Of a stretch of DNA of 64,000 bases, positions 9,738 through 17,967 are shown piece by piece; positions within the stretch are counted from its first letter, which is position 1, and every line of letters begins with the position of its first letter. The stretch comes from Bradyrhizobium embrapense (GTDB taxonomy: Bacteria; Pseudomonadota; Alphaproteobacteria; Rhizobiales; Xanthobacteraceae). The translations under genes and the position numbers were made by a program. The stretch lies in contig NZ_LFIP02000003.1 of assembly GCF_001189235.2 (NCBI RefSeq), forward strand, positions 682,001-746,000. The letters run 5' to 3'. Below the pieces are notes generated by a model. It ran no database searches. It saw nothing but the letters and a program-made list of their open reading frames with translations, and was not told the DNA's origin.

Positions 9738-10780
9738 TGGGTGACGGCCAGTGCTTCGATGAAGGCCTTGAAGACGTCGCTGCCCGGCTTGCCGCGCTTG
9801 TCGACGTCCTTCACCCAATCCTGCGCCACCGACTTGAAGGCGGTGTCGAACACCTTCTTGTCGTCGGCGCTGAAGTTGATGACCTTCATGCCCTGCGACT
9901 TGATCTTTTCGGCTGCGGCCTTCTCGCCGTCCTCGAACCGCTTGCAGGCCTCGCGCGTGGTCTGTTCGCCGGCCTCGACCAGCGCCTTGCGCACGTTCTC
10001 GGGCAGCGACTTGAACTTCAACTCGCCTATCGAATAGGTGAAGATCGCGGTGCCGAAGTTCAGCCCCTCGGTGCCGGACTTCAGGATCTTGCCGAAGTCG
10101 TAGGACGCCGAGCTCTGGTAGGAGAAGATCAGGCCATCCAGCGTGCCGCGGGTCAGCGATTCATAGATCTCGGGCGCGGCCATCCGAACCGGCACGCCGC
10201 CGATCGAACGCATCATCAGATCCATTGCACCGCCGGTGGTGCGTATCTTCAGGCCTTCGAGGTCCTTTGCCGTCTTCACATCACGGCTGGTGGCAAGCTG
10301 GACCTGGTAGGCCGGCAGTGCGAGCGTCACCAGCGGGCGAAGCTGGTTCGGCGTGAACTCCCTGGTCTCCAGGATGCCGCCATTGTGCGAGATCTTGTAG
10401 AAGGCGAGCGATCCCTGGCATTCGTTGTCGAAGATGCCGGGCAGTTCGGCGACAGCCGTCAGCGGAAACTTGTCCGACGAATAGGACGGCACGATGTAGG
10501 AGACGTCCGCAACGCCGAGCGCGGTGAGCTGGGCCATGTCCTTGGCCTTGCCGAGCTGCTCCGCCGGGAAGTGCTGGAACGTGACCTGGCCGTTGGTCAG
10601 CTTGGTGACGAGCTCCGAAAACGGCTTGCCGACGAGCTCGTGGATCACGTGGCCCGACGGCAGGCTGTCGGCAAGGCGCAGAGTGATCTTCTCCTGGGCA
10701 AAGGCCGAGGATGCGGAAGCCGCCAGCAGGACTGTGGCGACGCCGGCGCCGGCGAGGAAGCGGGAATGCAAATTCATCAT
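9734..10780 (-). CDS. dctP: TRAP transporter solute-binding protein (DctP family), copy 1
   Basis: The 348-residue protein has a Sec signal peptide (hydrophobic VATVLLAASASSAFA, cleavage after AFA) and a mature start KITLRLADSLPSGHV. The TRAP signatures are LKIRTTGGAMDLMMRSIGG and YESLTRGTLDGLIF. The conserved Arg in KIRTTGG is expected to bind a carboxylate. It lies 37 bases downstream of dctM in an operon that already starts with another dctP. The two binding proteins are clear paralogues (for example GGxxDLxxRxIG and RMAAPxxYESL in both). Confidence 0.9.
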   Translation of the reverse strand: MMNLHSRFLAGAGVATVLLAASASSAFAQEKITLRLADSLPSGHVIHELVGKPFSELVTKLTNGQVTFQHFPAEQLGKAKDMAQLTALGVADVSYIVPSYSSDKFPLTAVAELPGIFDNECQGSLAFYKISHNGGILETREFTPNQLRPLVTLALPAYQVQLATSRDVKTAKDLEGLKIRTTGGAMDLMMRSIGGVPVRMAAPEIYESLTRGTLDGLIFSYQSSASYDFGKILKSGTEGLNFGTAIFTYSIGELKFKSLPENVRKALVEAGEQTTREACKRFEDGEKAAAEKIKSQGMKVINFSADDKKVFDTAFKSVAQDWVKDVDKRGKPGSDVFKAFIEALAVTH

Positions 10781-10817
10781 GATCTCCCAGAGATGGCCGT
10801 CTCGACCGGCGGCTTCT

Positions 10818-12107
10818 TCAATGTTGCATATGGTTCGGCAGCCAGAGGATGATCTCCGGAAATGCCACGAAAATGGCGATTGCGATCAGATGCGCGATGA
10901 AATGCGGGAACGTGCCGTGGAACACCTCGCCGACGGGGCGGTGAGCATAACGCGCGACGATGAAGCAATTCAGCCCAATTGGCGGTGTGATCATGCCGAC
11001 CTCGGCGGTGACGATCTTGATGACGCCGAACCAGATCGGGTCGAAGCCGAGCGACTTGATCAGCGGCAGCACGATCGGAACTGTCAGCACCAGGATCGCG
11101 ATCTGGTCCATGAATGAGCCGAGCACGATATAGCCGCACAGGATCAGCGTGATGATGATCCAGCGCGAGACGTCGAGCCCGCCGACCCAGCTGACGATGT
11201 TCTGCGTAACCTGGGTGAGGGTGAAGAAGTAGCCGAAGATGTGTGCGCACATGATGATCAGCACGATCATGCAGGTGCCCTGGGCGGCATGCCGTAACGT
11301 CGTGTAGAGCGAGGTCAGGTTGATCTTGCGCTTCCAGCAGGCGAGGCAGAAGGCCCCGAACGCACCGAAGGCCGAGGCTTCCGTCGGCGTCGCGATGCCG
11401 AGATAGATCGTGCCCGTGACGATCGAGAACAGGACCACCATCGGGCTGACCTGCCAGAGCAGGCTGAACCGCTCCGACCATGTCACCGCCGAAATCGTCG
11501 GAGCGCGCGTGGGATCGAGCAGCACCAGGATATAGATCGTCGACATGATGATGATAGTGACGAAGATCGCCGGGATGATGCCGCTGATCAGGAGCTTTCC
11601 AATGTTCACCTCGGCAAGCAGGCCGAAGATGACGAGCGCCACCGAAGTCGGCAGCAGCATTGCAAGCGTGCCCGAGATCGCGACGACGCCGGCCGCCATT
11701 TTTGGCTCATAGCCCTGTCGGATCATCGCGGGCAGGCTGGTCGACGACAGCGTCGCGGCGGAGGCCGTGCTGGTGCCGCAGATCGAGCCGAAGCCGGCGC
11801 CGGCCAACGCAGTTGCCATGCCGAGACCGCCGGGGATGCGTCCGACCCAAGCTGCTGCGGTCTTGAACAGGTCGTCGGCGACGCCCGACAGCAGCACCAG
11901 GTCTGCCATCAACAGGAACATCGGGATCGTGATCAGCTCGTAGGAGGTGACCGCCGACAGCGGCGTCGTTTGCAGCACGCCGAGCAGGATCGGCAGGCCG
12001 CCGGTCAGATAGAGGCCGAGCCCGCCGGAGAATGCCATGGCGAATGCGACCGGCGTTCCAATCGCCAGCAGGAAGAACAGCAGCGCAAGGATGAAGGTCG
12101 GAATCAT
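10818..12107 (-). CDS. dctM: TRAP transporter large permease (DctM family)
   Basis: This 429-residue integral membrane protein has about twelve hydrophobic segments and contains the DctM stretches AGFGSICGTSTASAATLSS and TPTEASAFGAFGAF. ATG 12107 overlaps the dctQ stop and is preceded by GGAGG, which is a clear reason to reject longer upstream readings. It works with the DctQ subunit as the sodium-driven transport channel (family knowledge). Two DctP proteins encoded on either side may feed it. Confidence 0.92.
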   Translation of the reverse strand: MIPTFILALLFFLLAIGTPVAFAMAFSGGLGLYLTGGLPILLGVLQTTPLSAVTSYELITIPMFLLMADLVLLSGVADDLFKTAAAWVGRIPGGLGMATALAGAGFGSICGTSTASAATLSSTSLPAMIRQGYEPKMAAGVVAISGTLAMLLPTSVALVIFGLLAEVNIGKLLISGIIPAIFVTIIIMSTIYILVLLDPTRAPTISAVTWSERFSLLWQVSPMVVLFSIVTGTIYLGIATPTEASAFGAFGAFCLACWKRKINLTSLYTTLRHAAQGTCMIVLIIMCAHIFGYFFTLTQVTQNIVSWVGGLDVSRWIIITLILCGYIVLGSFMDQIAILVLTVPIVLPLIKSLGFDPIWFGVIKIVTAEVGMITPPIGLNCFIVARYAHRPVGEVFHGTFPHFIAHLIAIAIFVAFPEIILWLPNHMQH

Positions 12108-12685
12108 TCGAAACCTCCGGTAGCCTTCTCCGAATGGCCGGAGATGGCCGGCAGCGGCAGCAGGTTTTCGCCGGTCAGGAGGCTTGCGGTATTGGCAATG
12201 AGATGAACGGCAAGGCGCAGCGCGAGAATTCCCGCCCCGACTGGCACGAAGATCGAGGACGCCCAGGTCGGCCATGGGATCGCGCCGGCCATCACGTCGC
12301 CCGAGACATAATTGTCGAGCGCGCGCTGATAACCGAGCCAGGCGATCGGAACGAAGATCGCAAGGCCGACGAGATTGGAGATGATGACGCAGAGGCGCTG
12401 GACGATAGCCGAGAAGCGCGGCAGCAGAATATCGACGCTGATATGGCCGTTGACCGCATAGGTGCCGGAGAGCGAGAGAAAGAACACGCCGGCCATCACG
12501 TAGAGCGAGATCAGGTCATAAGCCCAGGAGAATGGCTGGTTGAACACGTAGCGCATCACGACATCGGAGAAAACGATGATCATGATCGCAAACATCATCG
12601 CCGCGGCGATGGCCGAGGTCACCTTTTCGATGGCGGTCAGGGTCTTCAGGCTGGTCTTGATCAATTTGGGCTCCGTCCGTGTCAC
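12104..12685 (-). CDS. dctQ: TRAP transporter small permease (DctQ family)
   Basis: The 193-residue protein has four hydrophobic segments and the DctQ signature DVVMRYVFNQPFSWAYDL. GTG 12685 overlaps the TGA of the upstream dctP (GTGA), which sets the start; a longer frame upstream lies inside dctP. The stop overlaps the dctM ATG. It is the usual partner of DctM. Confidence 0.88.
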   Translation of the reverse strand: MTRTEPKLIKTSLKTLTAIEKVTSAIAAAMMFAIMIIVFSDVVMRYVFNQPFSWAYDLISLYVMAGVFFLSLSGTYAVNGHISVDILLPRFSAIVQRLCVIISNLVGLAIFVPIAWLGYQRALDNYVSGDVMAGAIPWPTWASSIFVPVGAGILALRLAVHLIANTASLLTGENLLPLPAISGHSEKATGGFE

Positions 12686-13710
12686 TGGGCCGGCACGGCC
12701 GCAACGGCGGCGCTGAATTCCTTCAGGGCGTCGCTGCCGTGCTTGCCGCGCGCATCGAGCCCGTCGGCCCATGCCTTACCCACGCCCTTCGTCAGGTCCT
12801 TGAGCTTTGCGACGACGTCGGGCTGCAGGGTGTCGAAGTGGACGCCTGCGGCTTCCATCGACTTCATGGTCTCGCTATCCTGTTTCTGCACCTCCTTGCA
12901 GGCGGACGGCAGGATCTCCTCGGCAGTGTCGATCATCGCCTTCTGGATCTCGGGAGACAGTTTCTTCCAGGCAGTCTCGCTGATCGAGTAGGCGACCACG
13001 AAGCTCGCGAAGCCAAAGCCGTCGGTAGAATGTTTCACGAGCTTGTCGGCGCCATAGGCGACGACGCTCTCGAGCGGAAACAGCAGACCATCCATCGTGC
13101 CGCGTGACAGCGACTCATACGCATCGGGGGCGGCCATGCGCGCCGGTACCGCGCCGATCGCACGCAAGGTGAGATCCTGCGCGCCGCCGGTCGAGCGCAG
13201 CTTCAGTCCGTTGATATCCGCGACGTCCTTCACCGGCTGTTTAACGGTCAGGATGCGATAGGGCGGCAGGCTCACCGCGAGGAGCAGGCGGATGCCGTTC
13301 GAGGTATAATCCTGCTGCGCGATCACGCCGCTTCGTGCGGTCTTCCAATAAGCGAGCGTGCCCTGGCAGGAATGCTCGAACGCGCCGGGAAGCATCGCGA
13401 CTTCGGACACCGGCATCTTGTCGGACACATAGGCGGGTGCGACATAGCCGATGTCGGCGACGCCGGTTTGCGTCAGCTTGAGCATATCGGCGGCCTTGCC
13501 GAGCTGCTGGGCCGGATAATGCTCGAACGTCACGGCGTTGTTGGTGCGCTTCTGCACCTCGGTCATCCAGGGCTCGAGCACGAGACGGACGAGGTAGTGC
13601 CCCTTCGGAAAGGAGTCGGCGACCCGCAGCTTGATCGGCTCCGCTGCGGCTAGATTGATCGATGCGATGAGGAAGCCGTAACCGGCCAGCGCCTGCCGAA
13701 GCCCGCCCAT
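12682..13710 (-). CDS. dctP: TRAP transporter solute-binding protein (DctP family), copy 2
   Basis: The 342-residue exported protein is the first gene of the P-Q-M-P-CoA-transferase operon. The signal peptide is within the first 23 residues and the mature part starts EPIKLRVADSFPKGHYLVR. It has LKLRSTGGAQDLTLRAIG and YESLSRGTMDGLLF, with the carboxylate-binding Arg. ATG 13710 has AGGAAAA just upstream; the longer open frame to 14109 runs over a non-coding gap. It is paralogous to copy 1 in the same operon. The promoter must lie in 13711-14038. Confidence 0.9.
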   Translation of the reverse strand: MGGLRQALAGYGFLIASINLAAAEPIKLRVADSFPKGHYLVRLVLEPWMTEVQKRTNNAVTFEHYPAQQLGKAADMLKLTQTGVADIGYVAPAYVSDKMPVSEVAMLPGAFEHSCQGTLAYWKTARSGVIAQQDYTSNGIRLLLAVSLPPYRILTVKQPVKDVADINGLKLRSTGGAQDLTLRAIGAVPARMAAPDAYESLSRGTMDGLLFPLESVVAYGADKLVKHSTDGFGFASFVVAYSISETAWKKLSPEIQKAMIDTAEEILPSACKEVQKQDSETMKSMEAAGVHFDTLQPDVVAKLKDLTKGVGKAWADGLDARGKHGSDALKEFSAAVAAVPAQ

Positions 13711-14038
13711 TTTTCCTGCCCTGAGTAGCTTTGTTGTTTTGAGCAGCTGCGCACAAACGAATTTGCGCGTCAAGCAGGGCTCGGCTGAGCATGCCTGATC
13801 AGACAACCGGAGAGCGCGTGCTACCATGTACCGAAGCGATTGCGAGGGTAGATGGGATCGCGCGAGAGGATTCGAGCCGTCGACGCCGACGGCCTGTTGC
13901 AAGCCAACGCTGAGAAGCACCCGGATCTCGATGTCAATTTGTCCACCGCGCGGGAAATTCCTCCGGCGCTGTCGACGACCTGACGGCGACACCGTCGGCA
14001 TGGTCGCCGCGATCACCATCGAGCGGAACCGATCCCGC
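13711..14038. other. Gene-poor 328-bp gap upstream of the TRAP operon
   Basis: This gap must hold the promoter of the leftward TRAP operon. I see no convincing terminator of the two-component genes. A 43-codon plus-strand frame from ATG 13852 (GAGGG upstream) to TGA 13983 reads like normal protein but resembles no family known to me. It may be a remnant. Confidence 0.4.
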
Positions 14039-15631
14039 TCAGACCGCGGGAAACTCCAGCGCGAAAGCCGCGCCCTGGCTGGACGGCAGGAGACGGATCG
14101 TACCGCCATGGCTGACCATCACGGCTTGTGCGATAGCGAGCCCCATGCCGGTGCCGCCGCTGTCGCGGCGGGTGGTGAAGAAGGCATCGAAGATCCTGTC
14201 GCTGTTGGCGTCGGAGATCGGGTCGCCGTTGTTGCTCACCGTCACCCTGACGGTCGATGCTTTTGCGGTCGTTTCGAGCTGCACCGACCTGGCTTTGTGA
14301 CGAAACGCGTTGTCGACGAGATGTGCGAGTACGATCAGCGCCTTCTCGCCGGACATCGCGACGGAGCGGTCGAGGTCGCCTCTGGCCACGATGGTCCGCT
14401 CGGCAAAGCGGTTCTTCAGGTTCGCGATGACGCCGGAGAGTGGGGTCTGCTCGTTCCGCGGAGCGCTTTCCGCTCGCGCCAGCTCACGCAACCGCTGGCT
14501 CATCGCATCGAGCCGCTCGACATCGCCAAGGATGTTCGAGATGAAGCTCTGTTGCTCGGATCGAGTCAGCGCATCCGACTTGCTTTGGAGCGAGTCCTGC
14601 AGCAACTCGGCGGCACCCCTGATCGATGTCAGCGGCGATTTCAATTCGTGCGTCAGGTGGGCCGAGAAGGTGGCGATATAATCGGTGCGGCGCGACAGCT
14701 GCTCGGCCATGTCGAGGAAGCTGTCGGAGAGCTGGGCGAGCTCGCGGGTGCCATAGTGTTGCAGCGGCTGAAATGCATCGCGGTCGCCGCGGCCGATCCG
14801 CGCGGCACGATCGACGAGCTCCCGCATCGGACGTGTGACCGTGCGCGAGAACATCAGCCCGATCGCAATCGTCGCCAGCAGCACGGCCAACGTTGCGAGC
14901 AAGAACTTGCCGCGCTCCTGATAGAGATGATCGAAGATGTTGCTCGGCGTCCGCGATGTGTAGATTACGCCGGCGACGTGATCGTTGACGATCACGGGCA
15001 TGGCGGAGAAGACATGGACGCCGACGCCGCGGCTGATCGAGTAGATCGGAGGCGGAGGCTTGTCGGGCATGCGGATGCGCAGCGCGGCACTGTACTGCCC
15101 GCCCAGCGCGGCAGCCACCTCCTCGATATGGGCAAGCGATTGCCCGACCTCCTGGCGCCCGGCGATCACCACGCCTTGCGGATCGAGAATCCGAAAACCC
15201 GCCAGCGTGACCTTCTGAGTCTCCAGGATGATCGGCATGAGCGCGGTCCCTATCTCGACATAGGCCGGATCCGCCGGCTTTGCCGCCGGCAGCGCATCGG
15301 GGCGCCGCCGCAACAGGTCATTGCCGGCAAGATCGAGCGCGGGACGGATCGGTGTCACTTGATCGTTGGGGTCGGGCAGGGCCTCTTGAGGGACCGCAGC
15401 GCCGAGCGGGATGCCATCGCCGAGCCGTGCATGCACGTTCCGCGCATAGATGGCGGCCAGCACGCGGCTCTGCGCGATCAGCTCGGCCTGGGTCTGGTGA
15501 ATCAGCTGGTTGTCGTAGAGCCGGAAGAAGAACAACCCCATCAACGGCAGCACCGCGACGAGGGCGAGCACGGTAAAGATCACGAAGCTGAGCGACGGTC
15601 GCCACTTCTGGTCGGCGCGGAACGACGTCAT
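14039..15631 (-). CDS. Two-component sensor histidine kinase, CreC-like
   Basis: The protein has 530 residues. Membrane segments are at about 14-36 and 243-262, enclosing a periplasmic sensor domain of about 205 residues. A HAMP linker follows (about 263-315), then the dimerisation helix with His328 in FSAHLTHELKSPLTSIRGAAELL, which is close to the CreC motif, and an ATPase domain with an N box (VDNAFRHK) and GTGMGLAIAQAV. It senses an unknown periplasmic signal. Its ATG overlaps the response regulator stop. It lies just upstream of the TRAP operon on the same strand, so a dicarboxylate-sensing role is possible but unproven. Confidence 0.88.
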   Translation of the reverse strand: MTSFRADQKWRPSLSFVIFTVLALVAVLPLMGLFFFRLYDNQLIHQTQAELIAQSRVLAAIYARNVHARLGDGIPLGAAVPQEALPDPNDQVTPIRPALDLAGNDLLRRRPDALPAAKPADPAYVEIGTALMPIILETQKVTLAGFRILDPQGVVIAGRQEVGQSLAHIEEVAAALGGQYSAALRIRMPDKPPPPIYSISRGVGVHVFSAMPVIVNDHVAGVIYTSRTPSNIFDHLYQERGKFLLATLAVLLATIAIGLMFSRTVTRPMRELVDRAARIGRGDRDAFQPLQHYGTRELAQLSDSFLDMAEQLSRRTDYIATFSAHLTHELKSPLTSIRGAAELLQDSLQSKSDALTRSEQQSFISNILGDVERLDAMSQRLRELARAESAPRNEQTPLSGVIANLKNRFAERTIVARGDLDRSVAMSGEKALIVLAHLVDNAFRHKARSVQLETTAKASTVRVTVSNNGDPISDANSDRIFDAFFTTRRDSGGTGMGLAIAQAVMVSHGGTIRLLPSSQGAAFALEFPAV

Positions 15632-16326
15632 GCCTGCTTCTCGCAGCGCCCGAGCTTGAAGCCGACGCCGTGCACGGTCTCGATGACATTGTCGCAGTTC
15701 GCGGCGGCAAGCTTGGCGCGGATATTGCGGATATGGCTGTCGATCGTGCGGTCGGAAACTTGGATGTTGAGCTGGTAGGCCGCGCTCATGATCTGCTCGC
15801 GCTTGAACACCGCGACCGGCCGCGTCAGGAAGGTACGCAGAATACCGAATTCGATCGCGGTGAGATGAAGCGCTGTGCCTGCGAATGACGCAACGTGCTG
15901 CTCGGGATCGATCGAGAGCTGTCCCCGCGAGAGCACCTTCGGTATCGTGCCGGCCGCGCGCGGCGCGAGCCGCCGCAAGATGACGTTGATCCGCGCGACC
16001 AGTTCGCGCGGACTGAACGGCTTGGTCACGTAGTCGTCGCCGCCAATCTCGAGGCCGAGGATGCGGTCGATCTCCTCGTCACGGGCGGAGAGGAACAGGA
16101 TCGGCACGTCGGACGATTTGCGGATCTCGCGGCAGACGTCGAGGCCGTCGAATTCCGGCATACCGATGTCGAGCACGATCAGGTCCGGCCGTTCGCCGGC
16201 AAACCGGGCTAGTGCGTCCTTGCCGTCGCGTGCCTCGGTCACGCTCATGCCGGCTTTCCTGAGAGCGACGCGGATGACCTCGCGGATATGCGGGTCATCG
16301 TCGACGACGAGAATACGGTGGGTCAA
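15628..16326 (-). CDS. OmpR/PhoB-family response regulator, CreB-like
   Basis: The protein has 232 residues. The receiver domain has acidic residues 9-11, phospho-acceptor Asp53 (LIVLDIGMP) and Lys102 (YVTKPFSP). A winged-helix output domain covers about 135-228. The start is taken as TTG 16326 because GGAGAT lies five bases upstream and the receiver begins right there; a longer open frame up to 16518 has no such support. It is coupled to the sensor kinase by an ATGA overlap. Confidence 0.87.
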   Translation of the reverse strand: MTHRILVVDDDPHIREVIRVALRKAGMSVTEARDGKDALARFAGERPDLIVLDIGMPEFDGLDVCREIRKSSDVPILFLSARDEEIDRILGLEIGGDDYVTKPFSPRELVARINVILRRLAPRAAGTIPKVLSRGQLSIDPEQHVASFAGTALHLTAIEFGILRTFLTRPVAVFKREQIMSAAYQLNIQVSDRTIDSHIRNIRAKLAAANCDNVIETVHGVGFKLGRCEKQA

Positions 16327-16384
16327 CGGGATCTCCGAATGCAGCGTTCTAGCCACGCCTTTGCTCTCGTTTGATGCAAATGTT

Positions 16385-16654
16385 CTACAGGGCAACCGCG
16401 GCGGGAGACAAGGACGGATCGGCTTCAAGACGGTCGGGAAAGGCCGGAGCGAGGCGGTCCGTCTCGAGCGGATGATATCCGACCCGCAGCTCGGCCATCT
16501 TGAGTCGCGCATGTGCATTCTGCGGGAACGCGATCAGCAGGACTTCAGGATTCCCATGCAGATTGCGTGCAGACGCGACGTATCCGCTCGCGCCGGTGAA
16601 TCTCGTCTGATACGGACGACGCCGATCGGCCCATTCAGTCACGCGTGGTCTCAT
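16385..16654 (-). CDS. Possible 89-residue protein of unknown function
   Basis: A frame from ATG 16654 to a stop at 16385 fills the gap between the response regulator and the GH3 gene. Its composition looks coding (for example GNPEVLLIAFPQNAHARLKM), but I recognise no family and no signal peptide. Its start overlaps the start codon of the divergent GH3 gene by two bases, so both being real would leave the GH3 promoter inside this frame. No ribosome site stands out. Confidence 0.3.
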   Translation of the reverse strand: MRPRVTEWADRRRPYQTRFTGASGYVASARNLHGNPEVLLIAFPQNAHARLKMAELRVGYHPLETDRLAPAFPDRLEADPSLSPAAVAL

Positions 16655-17957
16655 GCAAGTCAGCAAATGCATCGGCATTATCCTGCTCTGGATCGCCGGA
16701 TTCGTATTCGTCCTGGTGGGCGTCAACAGCAACGATCCGTATCTCGTCCCATTGCGCGGGACGGGCAACCTTCTCCTCGTGGTCGCAAGCATCGCCGTCG
16801 TATTCGTGCTGGTCCATGGCGCGGCCTGGCACGGGCGGACGCGGGCAGGAAAGCTCCTGGTTACCCTGTGGTGCCTGCCGCCGCTGGCGATGCTCGCCGC
16901 GCATGGTGCGTTCGAGGTGCGGAAGCACCGCGTTCTGCAGACAGATCCGGTTCTCGCGCGGTCGCTCGGGCAGCACTTTGTTGTCGGCTATCGATCGTTC
17001 GACGAGGTCGTGCCGCTTGTGGAGAATGGGTTCGTTGCGGGCATCTATGTCACCCGGCGGAACATCGCCGGCAGGACGGCCGACGTGTTGAGGGCGGAAA
17101 TCGCCACACTGCAGGCCAGGCGGTGGAGCGCGAGGTTGCCGCCGCTGATGGTCGCGACAGATCAGGAGGGAGGCATTGTTTCGCATCTGGCTCCGCCGCT
17201 CACGAGACTGCCCGCACTGGCCTCCCTGGCCGAGCTCGCGCCGGACGAGCAAAGGGCAAAGGCCGAAGAGTTCGGGCGCATCCATGGACGCGAACTGGCG
17301 TCATTTGGCATCAATATGAATTTCGCGCCGGTGCTCGACTTGCGTCCCGTGGCCAAGCACAACCGGCTCGATTTCAATACGCTGATCAATCAGCGGGCGA
17401 TCTCCGATGATCCGGCCAAGGTGAGCGCGATTGCGGGCGCCTACATCCACGGCCTCGAGTCCGCAGGCGTCTCTGCCACCGTGAAGCACTTTCCGGGATT
17501 GGGCCGCGTGCGTGCCGACACGCATCATTTCAACGCCGATCTCAATGCGCCGGTTGGCGAGCTCGAGGCGACCGACTGGCGTCCGTTCCGCGATATGCTG
17601 TCCTCGACCGGCACGCGCCTGATGGTCGGGCACGTGGCGGTGAATGCGCTCGATCCAAGACGACCTGCGTCCCATTCAAAAGCCGTCGTGGACGGGCTGA
17701 TCCGGAAGAGATGGAACTACCAGGGCATCGTCATGACGGATGATCTGGTGATGGGCGCGATCTACCAGCATGATGTCTGCACCGCGGTCGTGGAGGCGCT
17801 GAACGCGGGTGTCGATCTGTTGCTGGTCGCCTATGATGGGTTGCAGTTCTACCGCCTGTTCGCTTGCGCTGCGGATGCAGCTGCGCGAGGGGGCCTCGAC
17901 GCCGCCATGCTGCACGACAGCGAGACGCGGCTGAGGCGCGCGGCGCTGGTCGACTAG
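16653..17957 (+). CDS. Membrane-anchored glycoside hydrolase family 3 (NagZ-like)
   Basis: The protein has 434 residues. The first 90 or so contain three hydrophobic helices, unlike cytoplasmic NagZ. The catalytic domain then shows DQEGGIVSHLAPPLTRLP, the NagZ-type KHFPGLGRVRADTHH with the His loop, and MTDDLVMGAI, where the first Asp is the expected nucleophile. NagZ removes beta-N-acetylglucosamine from muropeptides; activity on a periplasmic or cyclic glucan is an alternative because an OpgC-like gene converges on it 10 bp downstream. The N-terminal membrane part is the odd feature. Confidence 0.85.
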   Translation: MQVSKCIGIILLWIAGFVFVLVGVNSNDPYLVPLRGTGNLLLVVASIAVVFVLVHGAAWHGRTRAGKLLVTLWCLPPLAMLAAHGAFEVRKHRVLQTDPVLARSLGQHFVVGYRSFDEVVPLVENGFVAGIYVTRRNIAGRTADVLRAEIATLQARRWSARLPPLMVATDQEGGIVSHLAPPLTRLPALASLAELAPDEQRAKAEEFGRIHGRELASFGINMNFAPVLDLRPVAKHNRLDFNTLINQRAISDDPAKVSAIAGAYIHGLESAGVSATVKHFPGLGRVRADTHHFNADLNAPVGELEATDWRPFRDMLSSTGTRLMVGHVAVNALDPRRPASHSKAVVDGLIRKRWNYQGIVMTDDLVMGAIYQHDVCTAVVEALNAGVDLLLVAYDGLQFYRLFACAADAAARGGLDAAMLHDSETRLRRAALVD

Positions 17958-17967
17958 ACCGCCGAAT

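Noticed and set aside
13801-13983. tRNA gene in the gap before the TRAP operon (a GATTCGAGCC stretch resembles a T-loop)
   Set aside because: No acceptor stem or anticodon arm can be folded around it.
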